From the NCBI RefSeq assembly GCF_004770155.1, contig NZ_RQFA01000073.1:62001-126000 (forward strand): a DNA stretch of 64,000 bases, in the 5' to 3' direction. This stretch comes from Leptospira gomenensis. GTDB lineage: Bacteria > Spirochaetota > Leptospiria > Leptospirales > Leptospiraceae. The position numbers and the translations under genes are program-made. Position 1 is the stretch's first letter; each line of letters begins with the position of its first letter. The notes below the pieces were generated by a model, which did not search any database, was not told the DNA's origin, and saw nothing but the letters and a program-made list of their open reading frames with translations. Shown in pieces: positions 9,398 through 24,505 of this stretch.

Positions 9398-9793
9398 TTC
9401 GCTTCCCCTCACGGCTCGATTCCAAGAGAAGTCAGTGCTTCCTTTTGTCCATCCGTTTTTTCGCGGATCGATTTCTAATTTTGAAACAAAAATCGAATAT
9501 CCCAAAATGGAATAGTTTCTTGTGCGAACCGATTCGAAGTCGTCCGGATGATTCTTACATTTTTGTTTTGAGCGGAAGGAAAGAAAGGTTCTCGACGTCT
9601 CGTTCGAGGTATGTTCGAGCGACCTCGTTGAATTAGAAATTTCTGAAATGTCACAAAGCGGATCGAGATACATTCTCCCGTCGTGGAGGTCGTTTTATTG
9701 AGAGATCTTCTCAGTCGGAACTCGATCCTGAAGCCTCTTTCGTTCGAATTTCAGGTTGACAGGCTATGTGCGGAACGGAGTCTAATAGGAGCT

Positions 9794-11252
<1,459 letters not shown>

Positions 11253-11256
11253 AAGT

Positions 11257-12947
<1,691 letters not shown>

Positions 12948-12961
12948 CGAAGGAACTCCTT

Positions 12962-15344
<2,383 letters not shown>

Positions 15345-15349
15345 CAAAT

Positions 15350-16063
15350 ATGCCATTTACAGACCAACCTCAACTGCTTTTGTTTTTTCTATTCGCCTCG
15401 GTTATGGTGCTCAGTTCGTTGGGGGTGATCTTTCATCCGAACGCCATCTCGGCCGCGGTTTTGCTCGTATTGAGTTTTTTTTCGTTGGCCGCGATTTACG
15501 CGGTGATGAACGCGATTTTTATCGCCACGATGCAGATCCTGGTTTACGCGGGAGCGATCATGGTTCTGGTCGTGTTCGTACTTATGTTGTTGTCTCTTCG
15601 TGACGAAACACAAAGACTATTTTTCTTCGAAAAACCTATTAAGAAATTCTTATATTTATCCTTGGTCGCTTTCCTGGGGGTGCTCCTGGTCACGGCGGTT
15701 CAAGACGGAATTCCTTCCAGAACCGCCGCCTCCGTCGGTTACGCTCAAACGAAGGACGGGGAATTCGCCGGTTATTCCTTTCGAATTTCGAAATACGAGA
15801 TCGTTAAGAATCAAAAAGGAGTCAAAGAATCCGGTTCGAATCCGGCGGAACGCGCGACGATTCCGAACGTTTCGGCAGAAGGTTCGACGAATCCGGATCC
15901 GGTTCACGTTAGCGGAAACACCGCGGTCGTTGGAAGTGCGATGTTTTTGCGGTATCTCCTCCCTTTCGAGCTGATCTCTGTCCTTTTACTTACGGCCGTC
16001 CTCGGTGTGGTCGTGCTCGGTAAAAAAAATCCCGGTAAAAACGAAAACGGAGGCGCACTATGA
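15350..16063 (+). CDS. nuoJ: NADH-quinone oxidoreductase subunit J, extended loop
   Basis: Membrane subunit of complex I, 237 aa, longer than typical NuoJ (about 170-200 aa). The core is standard: [20 protein letters not shown] and [20 protein letters not shown]. The extra length is a hydrophilic segment between the fourth and fifth helices (about residues 121-190) rich in Ser, Glu, Asn and Pro, presumably periplasmic. No strong ribosome site is visible. Stop overlaps the nuoK start (ATGA). Confidence 0.95.
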   Translation: MPFTDQPQLLLFFLFASVMVLSSLGVIFHPNAISAAVLLVLSFFSLAAIYAVMNAIFIATMQILVYAGAIMVLVVFVLMLLSLRDETQRLFFFEKPIKKFLYLSLVAFLGVLLVTAVQDGIPSRTAASVGYAQTKDGEFAGYSFRISKYEIVKNQKGVKESGSNPAERATIPNVSAEGSTNPDPVHVSGNTAVVGSAMFLRYLLPFELISVLLLTAVLGVVVLGKKNPGKNENGGAL

Positions 16064-16380
16064 ATCTTTGGATCTCCGGGATTCCGGTGGAATATTTCCT
16101 TATTTTGGCGATGATCATCTTTGCGATCGGCGTGGCCGGAGTGATGATTCGAAGAAGCGCAGTCCTTATCTTTATGTCCATCGAACTCATCCTGAACTCG
16201 GTCAATCTCGTCTTTGTCACCTTCTCCAAAGCACTTCATCAAGTGGACGGGGAAGTCGCGGTTTTTTTCGTAATGGCGATCGCCGCCGCCGAAGCCGCGA
16301 TCGGACTTGCGATCGTGATCGCAATCCATCGGCTCAAAAAAACGAGCTACGTTGACGAAATGAATCTGATGAAATGGTAG
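16060..16380 (+). CDS. nuoK: NADH-quinone oxidoreductase subunit K
   Basis: Small three-helix membrane subunit, 106 aa, homologous to MrpC. The conserved buried Glu residues used in proton translocation are in [15 protein letters not shown] and in [19 protein letters not shown]. Overlaps nuoJ (ATGA) and the first possible start of nuoL (by 7 bases). Confidence 0.97.
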   Translation: MNLWISGIPVEYFLILAMIIFAIGVAGVMIRRSAVLIFMSIELILNSVNLVFVTFSKALHQVDGEVAVFFVMAIAAAEAAIGLAIVIAIHRLKKTSYVDEMNLMKW

Positions 16381-18329
16381 AAAGAATGGAATTCTCTTCG
16401 TTAATACCTGCGTTAGTCGCTCTTCCCTTGGCGGGATTTTTAATTTCCGGGATTTTCGGTAACAGGCTGAAATCCGCGGCGGGATTCGTCTCCACGGGGG
16501 CGGTGTTTCTTTCTTTCCTTTTGGCGGTCGTTTCTTTGGCTGCGTTCCATCCTATGGAACGTTCCGTTCCTGAGATCGTGACAGTGTTTCCTTGGATTTC
16601 CGCGGGGGGAATCCAGATTTCGATCGCGTATCAAGTGGATCAACTTTCGCTTTATATGATTTTGATCATTACCGGAATCGGTTCTTTGATTCATCTATAC
16701 AGCATCGCATATATGAAAGGCGATCCCGGTTATGCGCGTTACTTTGCGTATCTCAACCTGTTCGTCTTTTCCATGCTCAATCTGGTACTTGCAGAAAATC
16801 TAATTCTCCTTTTTCTCGGATGGGAGGGAGTGGGTCTTTGTTCGTATCTTTTGATCGGTTTCGACTATCATAAGGATTCGGCGGCCGACGCGGGGATGAA
16901 GGCGTTTATCACGAATCGGATCGGGGATTTGGGGATGCTCTTGGGAATCGCACTCGTGTTCTGGTATACTGGTTCGGTTTCTTTCGTGGAAATCACCGAG
17001 GCGATTCCGGAAACTCCCACGTTCCGTTACGTTTTACCTTTGGCGGCGTTTTGTTTTTTCATCGGAGCCATGGGAAAATCGGCGCAATTGCCGTTGCACG
17101 TTTGGCTTCCGGACGCGATGGCGGGTCCTACTCCCGTTTCCGCTTTGATTCACGCGGCAACGATGGTAACCGCTGGAATTTTTCTGATCGCAAGACTCAA
17201 TCCCATCTTTTTATCCGCGCCGCAAGTAGGTCACTGGATCGCGGTCGTGGGATCGGTGACCGCGTTATTCGCCGCGACGATCGGGCTTTTTCAAAACGAC
17301 ATCAAAAAGGTCTTGGCTTATTCCACGGTTTCCCAACTCGGATATATGTTCGTCGCCATGGGAACGGGTGCATACGTGGCCGGCTTGTTTCATCTGATGA
17401 CACACGCGTTCTTTAAGGCGCTTTTGTTTTTGGGATCCGGTTCGGTGATCCACGCGCTTCATCACGAACAGGACCTTCGCAACATGGGCGGTCTTAAAAA
17501 TCATATGAGGATCACTTGGGTTACGTTCGTAATCGGTTCCCTCGCTATTTCCGGAATTCCCCCCTTTAGCGGATTCTTTTCAAAAGATCTAATATTAGAA
17601 AAAACGTATGCGTATGGAACCTTGTTTTACGGAATCGGGTTATTGACCGCGCTATTGACCGCGTTTTATATGTTCCGCACCGTTTATCTTACGTTTTACG
17701 GGAGTTCCCGCGTGGAAGGATCCAAGGCTTCTCATCTCCACGAATCCCCTGCGGTGATGACTATTCCGCTCGTTATTCTGGCGGTCGGCGCAGCGGTTAC
17801 TGGATTTTTGGAGGTTCCGCATATCCTTTTCGGAGGGTCGAACGTACTTACCCGTTACTTCGCGCCGGTATTACAAAGAGGAACCGAAATTTCCTCGATG
17901 ATCGTCAAACACTCGTTAGATGGGCACGCGTCTTCGGATCCATCGACGGAATGGATTTTATTGGCGGTCGGAGTTTCGGTCGGCGTCGCGGGAATTTTCG
18001 CGGCGGGGGTCGTGTTTCTACGAAACCGAAATATTCCCCGGGATGAAGAAAGCCTTACCGGGATCCAACGAATTCTTGCAAAAAAATATTACATCGACGA
18101 GTTTTATAAAAATTTCATCGTGGAACCGATCCTGTTATTGGGAAAATTTTTCGCGGATCACGTGGAAAGAAATTTCCTGGATTTCATGTTGCGTGGAACG
18201 GGACGGGTTGCGGTGGCAATCTCCCTCGTGTTGCGCAGGATTCAAACGGGCGTAGTGGTCGATTACGCGATTCTGATCGTTTTCGGGACGATCGTCATAC
18301 TTTCCTTTTTCCTAATGAGGGGGCTATAA
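16374..18329 (+). CDS. nuoL: NADH-quinone oxidoreductase subunit L
   Basis: Largest membrane subunit, 651 aa, an antiporter-like proton channel with the long lateral helix at its C-terminus. Family signatures include [55 protein letters not shown] and [15 protein letters not shown]. Start may be the ATG at 16374 (inside nuoK) or the one at 16386 (MEFSSL); neither has a strong ribosome site. Immediately followed by nuoM. Confidence 0.97.
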   Translation: MVERMEFSSLIPALVALPLAGFLISGIFGNRLKSAAGFVSTGAVFLSFLLAVVSLAAFHPMERSVPEIVTVFPWISAGGIQISIAYQVDQLSLYMILIITGIGSLIHLYSIAYMKGDPGYARYFAYLNLFVFSMLNLVLAENLILLFLGWEGVGLCSYLLIGFDYHKDSAADAGMKAFITNRIGDLGMLLGIALVFWYTGSVSFVEITEAIPETPTFRYVLPLAAFCFFIGAMGKSAQLPLHVWLPDAMAGPTPVSALIHAATMVTAGIFLIARLNPIFLSAPQVGHWIAVVGSVTALFAATIGLFQNDIKKVLAYSTVSQLGYMFVAMGTGAYVAGLFHLMTHAFFKALLFLGSGSVIHALHHEQDLRNMGGLKNHMRITWVTFVIGSLAISGIPPFSGFFSKDLILEKTYAYGTLFYGIGLLTALLTAFYMFRTVYLTFYGSSRVEGSKASHLHESPAVMTIPLVILAVGAAVTGFLEVPHILFGGSNVLTRYFAPVLQRGTEISSMIVKHSLDGHASSDPSTEWILLAVGVSVGVAGIFAAGVVFLRNRNIPRDEESLTGIQRILAKKYYIDEFYKNFIVEPILLLGKFFADHVERNFLDFMLRGTGRVAVAISLVLRRIQTGVVVDYAILIVFGTIVILSFFLMRGL

Positions 18330-18330
18330 C

Positions 18331-20013
18331 TTGGAATTCCCGCCGTTTATACTGAGCATTTTTTTATTTCTACCGCTCGCAGGCGTTCCGTTTTTATTTC
18401 TGTCGAATCGTGTCGTTTGGCTGCGGTTCGTCGCCGGGGCTTTCACCTTCGTACCGTTTTTGATCCTGGTAGGATTGTATTTCCGTTACGATCCTTCGAA
18501 CGCTTCGCTTCAATTCGTGGATCGAGTCCGGGATCTGGTCGTGTCCGGAAATTTACGAGTGGATTATCATGTCGGTCTGGACGGATTCAGCTTGCTGCTC
18601 TGCGGAATGTCTTCCTTGCTGTTTTTTCTTTCCACGCTCGCGACCTGGTCGAGCATCACCAATCGAATCCGGGAATTTTACGTTTATCTAATGGTCGTCG
18701 AGATGAGCGTCCACGGGGTTTTTCTTTCGGGGAATCTCGTTCAGTTTTACATCTTTTGGGAAGCGATGGTCTCGCCGATGGTTTTGATGGTGGGAATTTG
18801 GGGAGAGGATCAGCGCGTTAAGGCAGCGATCAAATATCTGATCTTTTCGTTCACAGGTTCCGTGTTGATGCTTGCGGGAATTCTAATATTGTATTTTAAA
18901 ACGGGAACCATCGTCATCGAGGAACTGTCCACCGGAGTTTTGCCCGAAATTCCGAAAAACATCCGTCTGTTTATGTTTTTTGCGTTCGTGTTGGCCTTTG
19001 CGATCAAGGTGCCTTTGTTTCCTGTTCATACTTGGATGCCCGACGTTCACTCGCAAGCGCCGACCGTGGGTTCGGTGGATCTTTCCGGAATTCTTCTTAA
19101 GATCGGATTGTACGGATTCGTTCGTCTTGCGATCCCGATTTTTCCGGAAGAAATGTTGGAATACAGGGAACTCCTCGGAGGACTTGCCGTCGCGGGAATT
19201 TTATACGGAGCCGTCATCGCGATGGCCCAGGAAAATTCCAAACGTGTGGTAGCGTTCTCTTCTTTGTCGCATATGAGTTTTTGTATGTTGGGAATTTTGA
19301 GTTTCACCGAGGAAGGAATGGCGGGCGGTTTGATTCAGATGATCAATCACGGATTTACGGCCGGAATGCTTTTCTTTATGTTAGGAATGTTGCATGAACG
19401 GATCGGGAACAACGAAATCGCGAAAGCCGGCGGGTTGTCCAAACTGCTTCCCGTATTTTCCGTGTTTTTCGCAATCGCTGTGTTTTCGTCCCTCGGCGTT
19501 CCCGGAACCAACGGGTTTATCGGGGAGTTTTTGATCATTCTCGGAAGTCTAAAGGCGAACTTCGTCTATGGCGCGTTAGCCGCAACCGGCGTCGTGTTCG
19601 CAGCGGGTTATCTTCTATTGTTCGCAAAACGGATGATCTTCGGAGAACCGACCAAACATCTCGTAGAGGTTCACGATCTGAGCGTCAAGGAATGGGCGAT
19701 TCTCGTTCCTACGGTGATTATGATCTTTTGGATCGGAATTTATCCGAAGCCGTTTTTAGAAGTGTTAAAACCTTCGGTGAAAGTGGCGCTTAATTCGGCT
19801 TCGTTGCGAGTCATTCAAGATCGCGAAAAAAAGGAAAAGGACCTGAGCGAAAGACCTTTCGAACGGAAATACACTTCCTATAAAACTTTGGGAGAGGATC
19901 CCGACCGTTACGAGGAAAGATTGAAGGGATCTCCGAGCAAGTTCGCGCTTCCGGAATCGATCCGAAAAGGAAAGGAAGTCGCACCCGAAGAGGACGAGGA
20001 GGCGCGTCCATGA
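18331..20013 (+). CDS. nuoM: NADH-quinone oxidoreductase subunit M, TTG start
   Basis: Antiporter-like proton-pumping subunit, 560 aa. Diagnostic sequences: [39 protein letters not shown] and [16 protein letters not shown]. The start is a TTG one base after the nuoL stop, supported by GAGGGGG about 7 bases upstream; an ATG start would remove the first helix. The C-terminal 70 residues are a charged cytoplasmic tail ([14 protein letters not shown] onward) longer than in E. coli. Overlaps nuoN by four bases. Confidence 0.96.
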   Translation: MEFPPFILSIFLFLPLAGVPFLFLSNRVVWLRFVAGAFTFVPFLILVGLYFRYDPSNASLQFVDRVRDLVVSGNLRVDYHVGLDGFSLLLCGMSSLLFFLSTLATWSSITNRIREFYVYLMVVEMSVHGVFLSGNLVQFYIFWEAMVSPMVLMVGIWGEDQRVKAAIKYLIFSFTGSVLMLAGILILYFKTGTIVIEELSTGVLPEIPKNIRLFMFFAFVLAFAIKVPLFPVHTWMPDVHSQAPTVGSVDLSGILLKIGLYGFVRLAIPIFPEEMLEYRELLGGLAVAGILYGAVIAMAQENSKRVVAFSSLSHMSFCMLGILSFTEEGMAGGLIQMINHGFTAGMLFFMLGMLHERIGNNEIAKAGGLSKLLPVFSVFFAIAVFSSLGVPGTNGFIGEFLIILGSLKANFVYGALAATGVVFAAGYLLLFAKRMIFGEPTKHLVEVHDLSVKEWAILVPTVIMIFWIGIYPKPFLEVLKPSVKVALNSASLRVIQDREKKEKDLSERPFERKYTSYKTLGEDPDRYEERLKGSPSKFALPESIRKGKEVAPEEDEEARP

Positions 20014-21482
20014 ATATGATCCCGAATCTGCTCGATATATTTTCCGTGCTGCCCGCTCTGTTGTTGGCCGGAGGCGGAGTTGTTGTGATCTGTTTTTCGG
20101 TGTTGTTTAAGACGAAGGACTTCCTGATCGTACGGTATGTTTCCGGTTTCATTCTACTGATCGCGTTCGCGTCCGTGTTTTATACTGCGTTTCGATTTCC
20201 CGGGAACGGGGTTTATTTCGCCGGGCAGATCGAAAATTCGCTCCTGACTTTCTGGTTAAACCTGTTGTATGTTTCGATGGCGATCGGAACGGCCGCCGTA
20301 GCTCCGAGAATATTAAGAAATCATAAAATTGAATTTCCTGAATTTTATCCTCTGTTGTTGTTCGCCACGTCGGGAATGATGCTCATGACCGCCGCCCAGG
20401 ATTTTATTCTCATATTTACCGCTCTCGAACTGATGAGCCTTTGTCTTTATATCCTGGTAGGTATCTCGAAAAACGACCATTTTTCCCTCGAGGCGACGTT
20501 GAAGTATTTTCTTCTCGGTAGTTTTTCGTCCGGTTTTATGTTGATGGGGATCGCGTTCCTTTTCGGAGGAAGCGGTTCCACGAATGTGTCCGCTTGTTTG
20601 CAGCCTTTATCCGTAGCGGGGTATCAGGGGAATTTTGCCAAGATAGGTTTGGTTTTATTTCTAACGGGAGTATCGTTTAAGATCGCTCTGTTTCCGTATC
20701 ACGCTTGGACACCCGATGCGTATGAAGGCGCTCTGACTCCGGTTACCGGATATATGGCTACGGCGGCAAAGGCAGCGTCCATGGGACTTCTTCTTATATT
20801 GTATACGAAACTTCCCATCCGATTGGAGGATAGCGTTTGGGCTTGGCTCACGGGCATACTCGCGTTATGCTCTATGATCTACGGAAACCTGCTCGCATTA
20901 AAACAGGAAAATTTAAAACGAATGCTCGCGTATTCTTCGATCGCGCACGCGGGTTATATCGTCGCCGGGATTTCCGCGGGGATTCGGGAAGAGGTTCTGT
21001 TTTATCTGATCGTTTATTCGTTCATGAGTTTGGGAGCGTTCGCGATTCTTGCGTATCTCGAAGAGGGAACGAGGCAGGTCACTTTTTTTGCGGTTCAGTC
21101 CTTGTCCGGTGTCAAACCGTTGACCGCGATCGCGATCAATATTTTCTTTATGTCTTTGGCCGGTGTTCCTCCTTTCGGGGGATTTTGGGCGAAGCTGTTT
21201 CTCTTTCAAAAACTTGCGGAATCGGATTCGTTGATGAATCGAATTCTCCTCATCGGAGGTGTCACCAACTCCGCATTGGCGCTCTATTATTATTTAAGAA
21301 TCGGAATCGCTACGTTTATGAGCAGTGACGAGGGAGAAATTTCGCGGAATCATTCCGCGCCGAAGAGCGTGGGCGTTATCGCGGTTGTTGTGGTTTGTTT
21401 TTTTATGGTGGCCCTCGGGTGGTTGTTGCTCGTTCCGGGAAATCTTTTGGCGATCGGCGCCGGTCAATCTTTGAGTTATTGA
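20010..21482 (+). CDS. nuoN: NADH-quinone oxidoreductase subunit N
   Basis: Third antiporter-like subunit, 490 aa, last gene of the operon. Recognised by [39 protein letters not shown] and [18 protein letters not shown]. It begins in an ATGA overlap with nuoM. No T-tract terminator follows; repeat element A begins 14 bases after the stop and its GGAGG/CCTCC foot may act as a weak transcription end. Confidence 0.97.
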   Translation: MNMIPNLLDIFSVLPALLLAGGGVVVICFSVLFKTKDFLIVRYVSGFILLIAFASVFYTAFRFPGNGVYFAGQIENSLLTFWLNLLYVSMAIGTAAVAPRILRNHKIEFPEFYPLLLFATSGMMLMTAAQDFILIFTALELMSLCLYILVGISKNDHFSLEATLKYFLLGSFSSGFMLMGIAFLFGGSGSTNVSACLQPLSVAGYQGNFAKIGLVLFLTGVSFKIALFPYHAWTPDAYEGALTPVTGYMATAAKAASMGLLLILYTKLPIRLEDSVWAWLTGILALCSMIYGNLLALKQENLKRMLAYSSIAHAGYIVAGISAGIREEVLFYLIVYSFMSLGAFAILAYLEEGTRQVTFFAVQSLSGVKPLTAIAINIFFMSLAGVPPFGGFWAKLFLFQKLAESDSLMNRILLIGGVTNSALALYYYLRIGIATFMSSDEGEISRNHSAPKSVGVIAVVVVCFFMVALGWLLLVPGNLLAIGAGQSLSY

Positions 21483-21495
21483 AGAGAGACGTTTT

Positions 21496-22170
21496 CGTCG
21501 GAGGTATTTTTGCGCCTCCTGCGCGCGCGTGTGTGCTGTTATGGTTTCGGCTTTTTTAGGATTGTTTTTTCGTTTCGGATCGAGTTGTTTTCGTAGTTCC
21601 GACCAATGTTTGTAAACGTGCGCAGGACCGAGCTCTTTCGCGACTTCGCGTTCGCTTCGGTCCGCTCGATGTTTCTCCGATTTTTGGATGTTTTTTTTGG
21701 GGGGGGTCGGAACTTCGTCCTTGGTACTTCGATCGGGACCGCGTTCCGCGTCGCTCCGATCTCTGGCGCGGTAGTTCCCGCACTTTCCTCACGCGGAAGG
21801 CTCCGTGAGAAAAACGTGGGAGTTCCCGCACTTTCCCCCGCGGAAGGCTCCGTGAGAAAAACGTGAGAGTTCCCGCACTTTCCTCCGCGGAAGGCTCCGT
21901 GTGAAAAACGCGGTAGTTCCCGCACTTCCACCGCGGAAGGCTCCGTGTGAAAAACGCGGTAGTTCCCGCACTTTCCCCACGCGGAAGGCTCCGTGTGAAA
22001 AACGCGGTAGTTCCCGCACTTCCACCGCGGAAGGCTCCGTGAGAAAAACGTGAGAGTTCCCACACTTCCCGCGCGGAAGGCTCCGTGAGAAAAACGTGAG
22101 AGTTCCCGCACTTTCCTCCGCGGAAGGCTCCTTGAGAAAAACGTGAGAGTTCCCGCACTTTCCCCGCGGA
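21496..22170. repeat. Interspersed structured repeat, copy A with 47-bp array
   Basis: Copy A of a repeat seen three times in this window. It opens with GGAGG...CCTCCTGCGCG, then a stretch shared almost base for base with copy B. Two nested hairpins are conserved. The first (about 21623-21665) pairs GGACCGA with TCGGTCC around an inner CGCG-ACTT-CGCG. The second (about 21731-21760) pairs GATCGG with CCGATC around CGCG-TTC-CGCG. After ATCTCTGGCGCG it runs into a tandem array (21771-22170). Several reading frames are open on the minus strand, which points to low stop-codon density, not a protein. Confidence 0.8.
21771..22170. repeat. Tandem array of ~47-bp units (about 9 units)
   Basis: Head-to-tail units of 45-48 bases, each made of AGTTCCCGCACTTTCC, a CCGCGG-centred stretch GCGGAAGGCTCCGTG and AGAAAAACGTGAG. 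Nine units are counted, the last one truncated at CCCCGCGGAGCG. Units differ by single bases and by two variants (GTGTGAAAAACGCGGT versus GTGAGAAAAACGTGAG). There are no unique spacers between units, so it is not a CRISPR array. Confidence 0.85.
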
Positions 22171-22307
22171 GCGAAGCCAGAGACGAATCACGAACCCTTC
22201 GAAATAAAAATCCGTTTTAAGAGGTTGTCAAGACGAACCGACCGCAAGAGTTTGTGAATTCATCGGAAACGGAGATCGGCAACGACCACGGATTCGAAGG
22301 AGGAACA

Positions 22308-22790
22308 ATGGAAATCGAAATCGGAAAAGGATTGGGCGGGCTATACTTCGGAATGTCCATGGAGGACGTGACCGCGAAATTGGGAGAACCCGACGAAGTT
22401 TACGATTACGACTACGAAGGTTCCCTCTCCACAGGCTATGAGTATTTCGATCGCGAGACCGAATATGAGTTCGATCACGAAGAGGAGAAAAAACTCTATT
22501 CCATAACTAGCTCCGATCCTTCGATCCGACTTTACGGAAAACCGATCATCGGAGAATCCATCGAAACGATCCGGGCCATTCTATCACAAAACGGAATCGA
22601 CGATTTGGAAGAAGACGACGAAAGCCACGAGGATCACGAAGAACACGATCACGACGAAGAGGAAAGCGCAGGGGTGACCGCTTTTTCCGACAAACTCAAC
22701 GCGATCTTTCAATTCGAAGAAGACGAGCTCGTATTCTTCGGATTTAGTCCCTTGTTCAAGGACGATTCCATCGATTGGCCTAAGTATTAA
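22308..22790 (+). CDS. Acidic protein with His/Asp/Glu cluster
   Basis: Unrecognised protein of 160 aa, very acidic. The N-terminus [24 protein letters not shown] has the pattern of short domains (often SmpA-like in name) that open with a GMS-x-EDV-LG-PD motif; no defined function follows. Residues 101-119 are a run of Asp, Glu and four His ([15 protein letters not shown]), a possible metal-binding loop. There is no signal peptide, so it is probably cytoplasmic. The ATG at 22308 has a strong GAAGGAGG site seven bases upstream; an upstream start at 22254 is possible but less likely. It lies alone just after repeat A. Confidence 0.7.
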   Translation: MEIEIGKGLGGLYFGMSMEDVTAKLGEPDEVYDYDYEGSLSTGYEYFDRETEYEFDHEEEKKLYSITSSDPSIRLYGKPIIGESIETIRAILSQNGIDDLEEDDESHEDHEEHDHDEEESAGVTAFSDKLNAIFQFEEDELVFFGFSPLFKDDSIDWPKY

Positions 22791-22877
22791 AACAAACTGC
22801 CGCTACTACTGCGACGACTATCACTGCCGTTAACTAAAGCGCCGCTTCCGCAATCGGAGAAACTTTTTTTGAAAATT

Positions 22878-22907
22878 TTGTCCGGCTTCGTCTCGTTTCG
22901 GTATATT
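22878..22907 (+). promoter_or_regulatory. Candidate sigma-70 promoter
   Basis: TTGTCC and TATATT separated by 18 bases, about 30 bases ahead of the small lipoprotein gene starting at 22938. Match by eye to the -35/-10 consensus (four and five of six bases). Confidence 0.4.
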
Positions 22908-22937
22908 CTATTATAAATCCAACGGAACGTTTCGGAC

Positions 22938-23333
22938 ATGGAAATTCGCGGTATCTTCGCTCGCATTTTATTTTTGAGTGGAAGTTTTTACTTCCACCAT
23001 TGCGCTTATTTAAACGTCAACGAAGGATTGGTTTCCGGAACGGAAGCGAAAGCCATCATATCGGATCGACTTCTACTCAACCAAACGATTTATCTCATAG
23101 GTTCGACCCAACCGGAGCCGATCCGCTCCAACGCGGTCGTCGGCCTGGGAATCACGATCCTCACCCCTGACCTCATAGGCATCGACGAGAAAAACATGTA
23201 TCAAAAAGAAGCGGTGGAGGAATGCGCCGACCAGATTTTCTTCGTTTCCCTGATTTCCACACCTTTGTCGGCGTTCGTATGTAAAGCCACCGATCCTCCC
23301 TTAAGTATTCCTCTCATTAGTAGAAAATTATAA
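22938..23333 (+). CDS. Small leptospiral lipoprotein (TIGR04452-like)
   Basis: Predicted lipoprotein of 131 aa. The signal sequence ends in YFHHC (Cys22 region), an atypical but spirochaete-tolerated lipobox. The following GLVSGTEAKAIISDRLLLNQ resembles a leptospiral lipoprotein family I recall as TIGR04452, which has several paralogues per genome and no known function. Conserved Cys residues occur in EECADQIFF and AFVCKATD. Monocistronic with its own candidate promoter. Confidence 0.65.
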   Translation: MEIRGIFARILFLSGSFYFHHCAYLNVNEGLVSGTEAKAIISDRLLLNQTIYLIGSTQPEPIRSNAVVGLGITILTPDLIGIDEKNMYQKEAVEECADQIFFVSLISTPLSAFVCKATDPPLSIPLISRKL

Positions 23334-23627
23334 AATACTAATGTAATTAAATTTTTCTTCCTCGCGTCCGATTCCTGAAATTTCCGCGTTTCTGAGTATT
23401 GAAATCGTTCTCATTCCGGAATGGGGAAAACGGATTTTTTGCTTTTTTGAAAAAGTCGATCCGCTCTCTACGTAAGATTCCCGGTTTTCACCCACATTTT
23501 TCTTTCCTGATGGAGAAATTTCGCGCGTCATTTGCGCCGTTTCCTTTCCGAAATCGATTTTTTTACATCTTCGGCGGCGCAGATTCGAATCCGTTCCGTA
23601 TTTAAAAACGATTTTCAGGAGGATGAA

Positions 23628-24338
23628 ATGAATATAAAAAAAATGGCCCTAATGGGTTTGATCATCTTAGCGATCCAGTGCGGCTCTAAATCCGGAGACG
23701 GTTCTAAAGACGCTTTGACGTTACTCGCGCTTGCCGGCCAGGGGCAAAGTCCCGGCATCTCCGGCATTTATGCGTCCGTGATCGGAGGCGGCGGAGGCGG
23801 TGGCGGTGGAGCAGGCGCTCTGACTTCTTCGGGAGTTTCGTCTCCGTTTCAGCTTTTGGAACAAACCTATCCGTGTAAAAAGGGAGGAACTTTCGAAATC
23901 AAGGGAGACGTGGAAATCGTCGCTTTGACGACCATAGTTTATAACGGCGTAAACCAGATCTACAATTCCTGCTCGAGAACTATGCCTGTGCTCGGAACGG
24001 GAACCACAAGTTCCGTCGATATGACGATCAACGGAACTATCTTGATGGACGGAGAATCAACCACCACGGTCGATCCCGATTCCACTCTGCAGAATCCGAA
24101 ATTTACGATGAATCAAGTGGCTCGTCTTCGATCCAGTTCCTACACCGTGAACGGTTTTACCTATCCTACCTTTGATCTTACGTTTACGAGAACCAATTCG
24201 AAAGTTTCCATCGAAAATATGGGGGACATCGAAAAGGCGACCATATCCGTATCCGAAACGGTGCTCGTAGTCGGTACGATCGGAGAAGAAGTCGTAAATT
24301 CCACCTTTACCTATAGCGCAAAATACGACGCGTTCTGA
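23628..24338 (+). CDS. Lipoprotein with glycine-rich linker
   Basis: Predicted lipoprotein of 236 aa; lipobox LAIQC after a short signal sequence. Residues about 49-60 form a polyglycine linker, followed by a beta-rich domain with a Cys pair (TYPCKKGGTFEIKGDVEI and YNSCSRTMPV) and repeated Thr/Ser strands to the C-terminus. I do not recognise the family; the layout suggests a surface-displayed beta-sandwich. The ATG at 23628 has CAGGAGGA upstream, which decides against earlier starts. A terminator follows. Confidence 0.7.
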   Translation: MNIKKMALMGLIILAIQCGSKSGDGSKDALTLLALAGQGQSPGISGIYASVIGGGGGGGGGAGALTSSGVSSPFQLLEQTYPCKKGGTFEIKGDVEIVALTTIVYNGVNQIYNSCSRTMPVLGTGTTSSVDMTINGTILMDGESTTTVDPDSTLQNPKFTMNQVARLRSSSYTVNGFTYPTFDLTFTRTNSKVSIENMGDIEKATISVSETVLVVGTIGEEVVNSTFTYSAKYDAF

Positions 24339-24358
24339 TCGAAGACATCGAACGTTAG

Positions 24359-24382
24359 CCGGGAGAGTTCCTCCCGGTTTTT
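24359..24382 (+). terminator. Rho-independent terminator
   Basis: Seven-base GC stem CCGGGAG/CTCCCGG with loop AGTTC followed by TTTTT, 20 bases after the lipoprotein stop. Confidence 0.85.
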
Positions 24383-24390
24383 GCGAAACG

Positions 24391-24433
24391 TAAACCTTCC
24401 TTTCGAAAAATGATTTTTCGAGCGGGAGGTTTA
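24391..24433. repeat. 43-base imperfect hairpin
   Basis: Inverted repeat just beyond the terminator: outer arms TAAACCT/AGGTTTA, then a wobble pair, CC/GG, a two-base mismatch and inner arms TCGAAAAAT/ATTTTTCGA around a single G. It lies in the leader region before the nitrilase-family gene. Confidence 0.6.
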
Positions 24434-24505
24434 TCCGCGTTATTTTCGCGAAATAAGTGTTGAAGAAAATAATTTTCCGCGATCCTTGGACGCGAGGTGA
24501 ACTCC

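Noticed and set aside
9756..9786. TTGACA...TCTAAT promoter for nuoA
   Set aside because: Spacing is 19 bases and the -10 would lie seven bases before the ATG, leaving no room for the ribosome site that is clearly present. The true promoter is probably further upstream.
21771..22170. CRISPR array
   Set aside because: Repeats are contiguous 45-48-base units with no unique spacers, and no cas genes are nearby.
21539..22191. Protein-coding genes on the minus strand of repeat A (and the same at 27335-28011 and 30508-30750)
   Set aside because: Two or three frames are open at once, unit length is not a multiple of three, and copies shift frame; no ribosome site or signal. Treated as a repeat, not genes.
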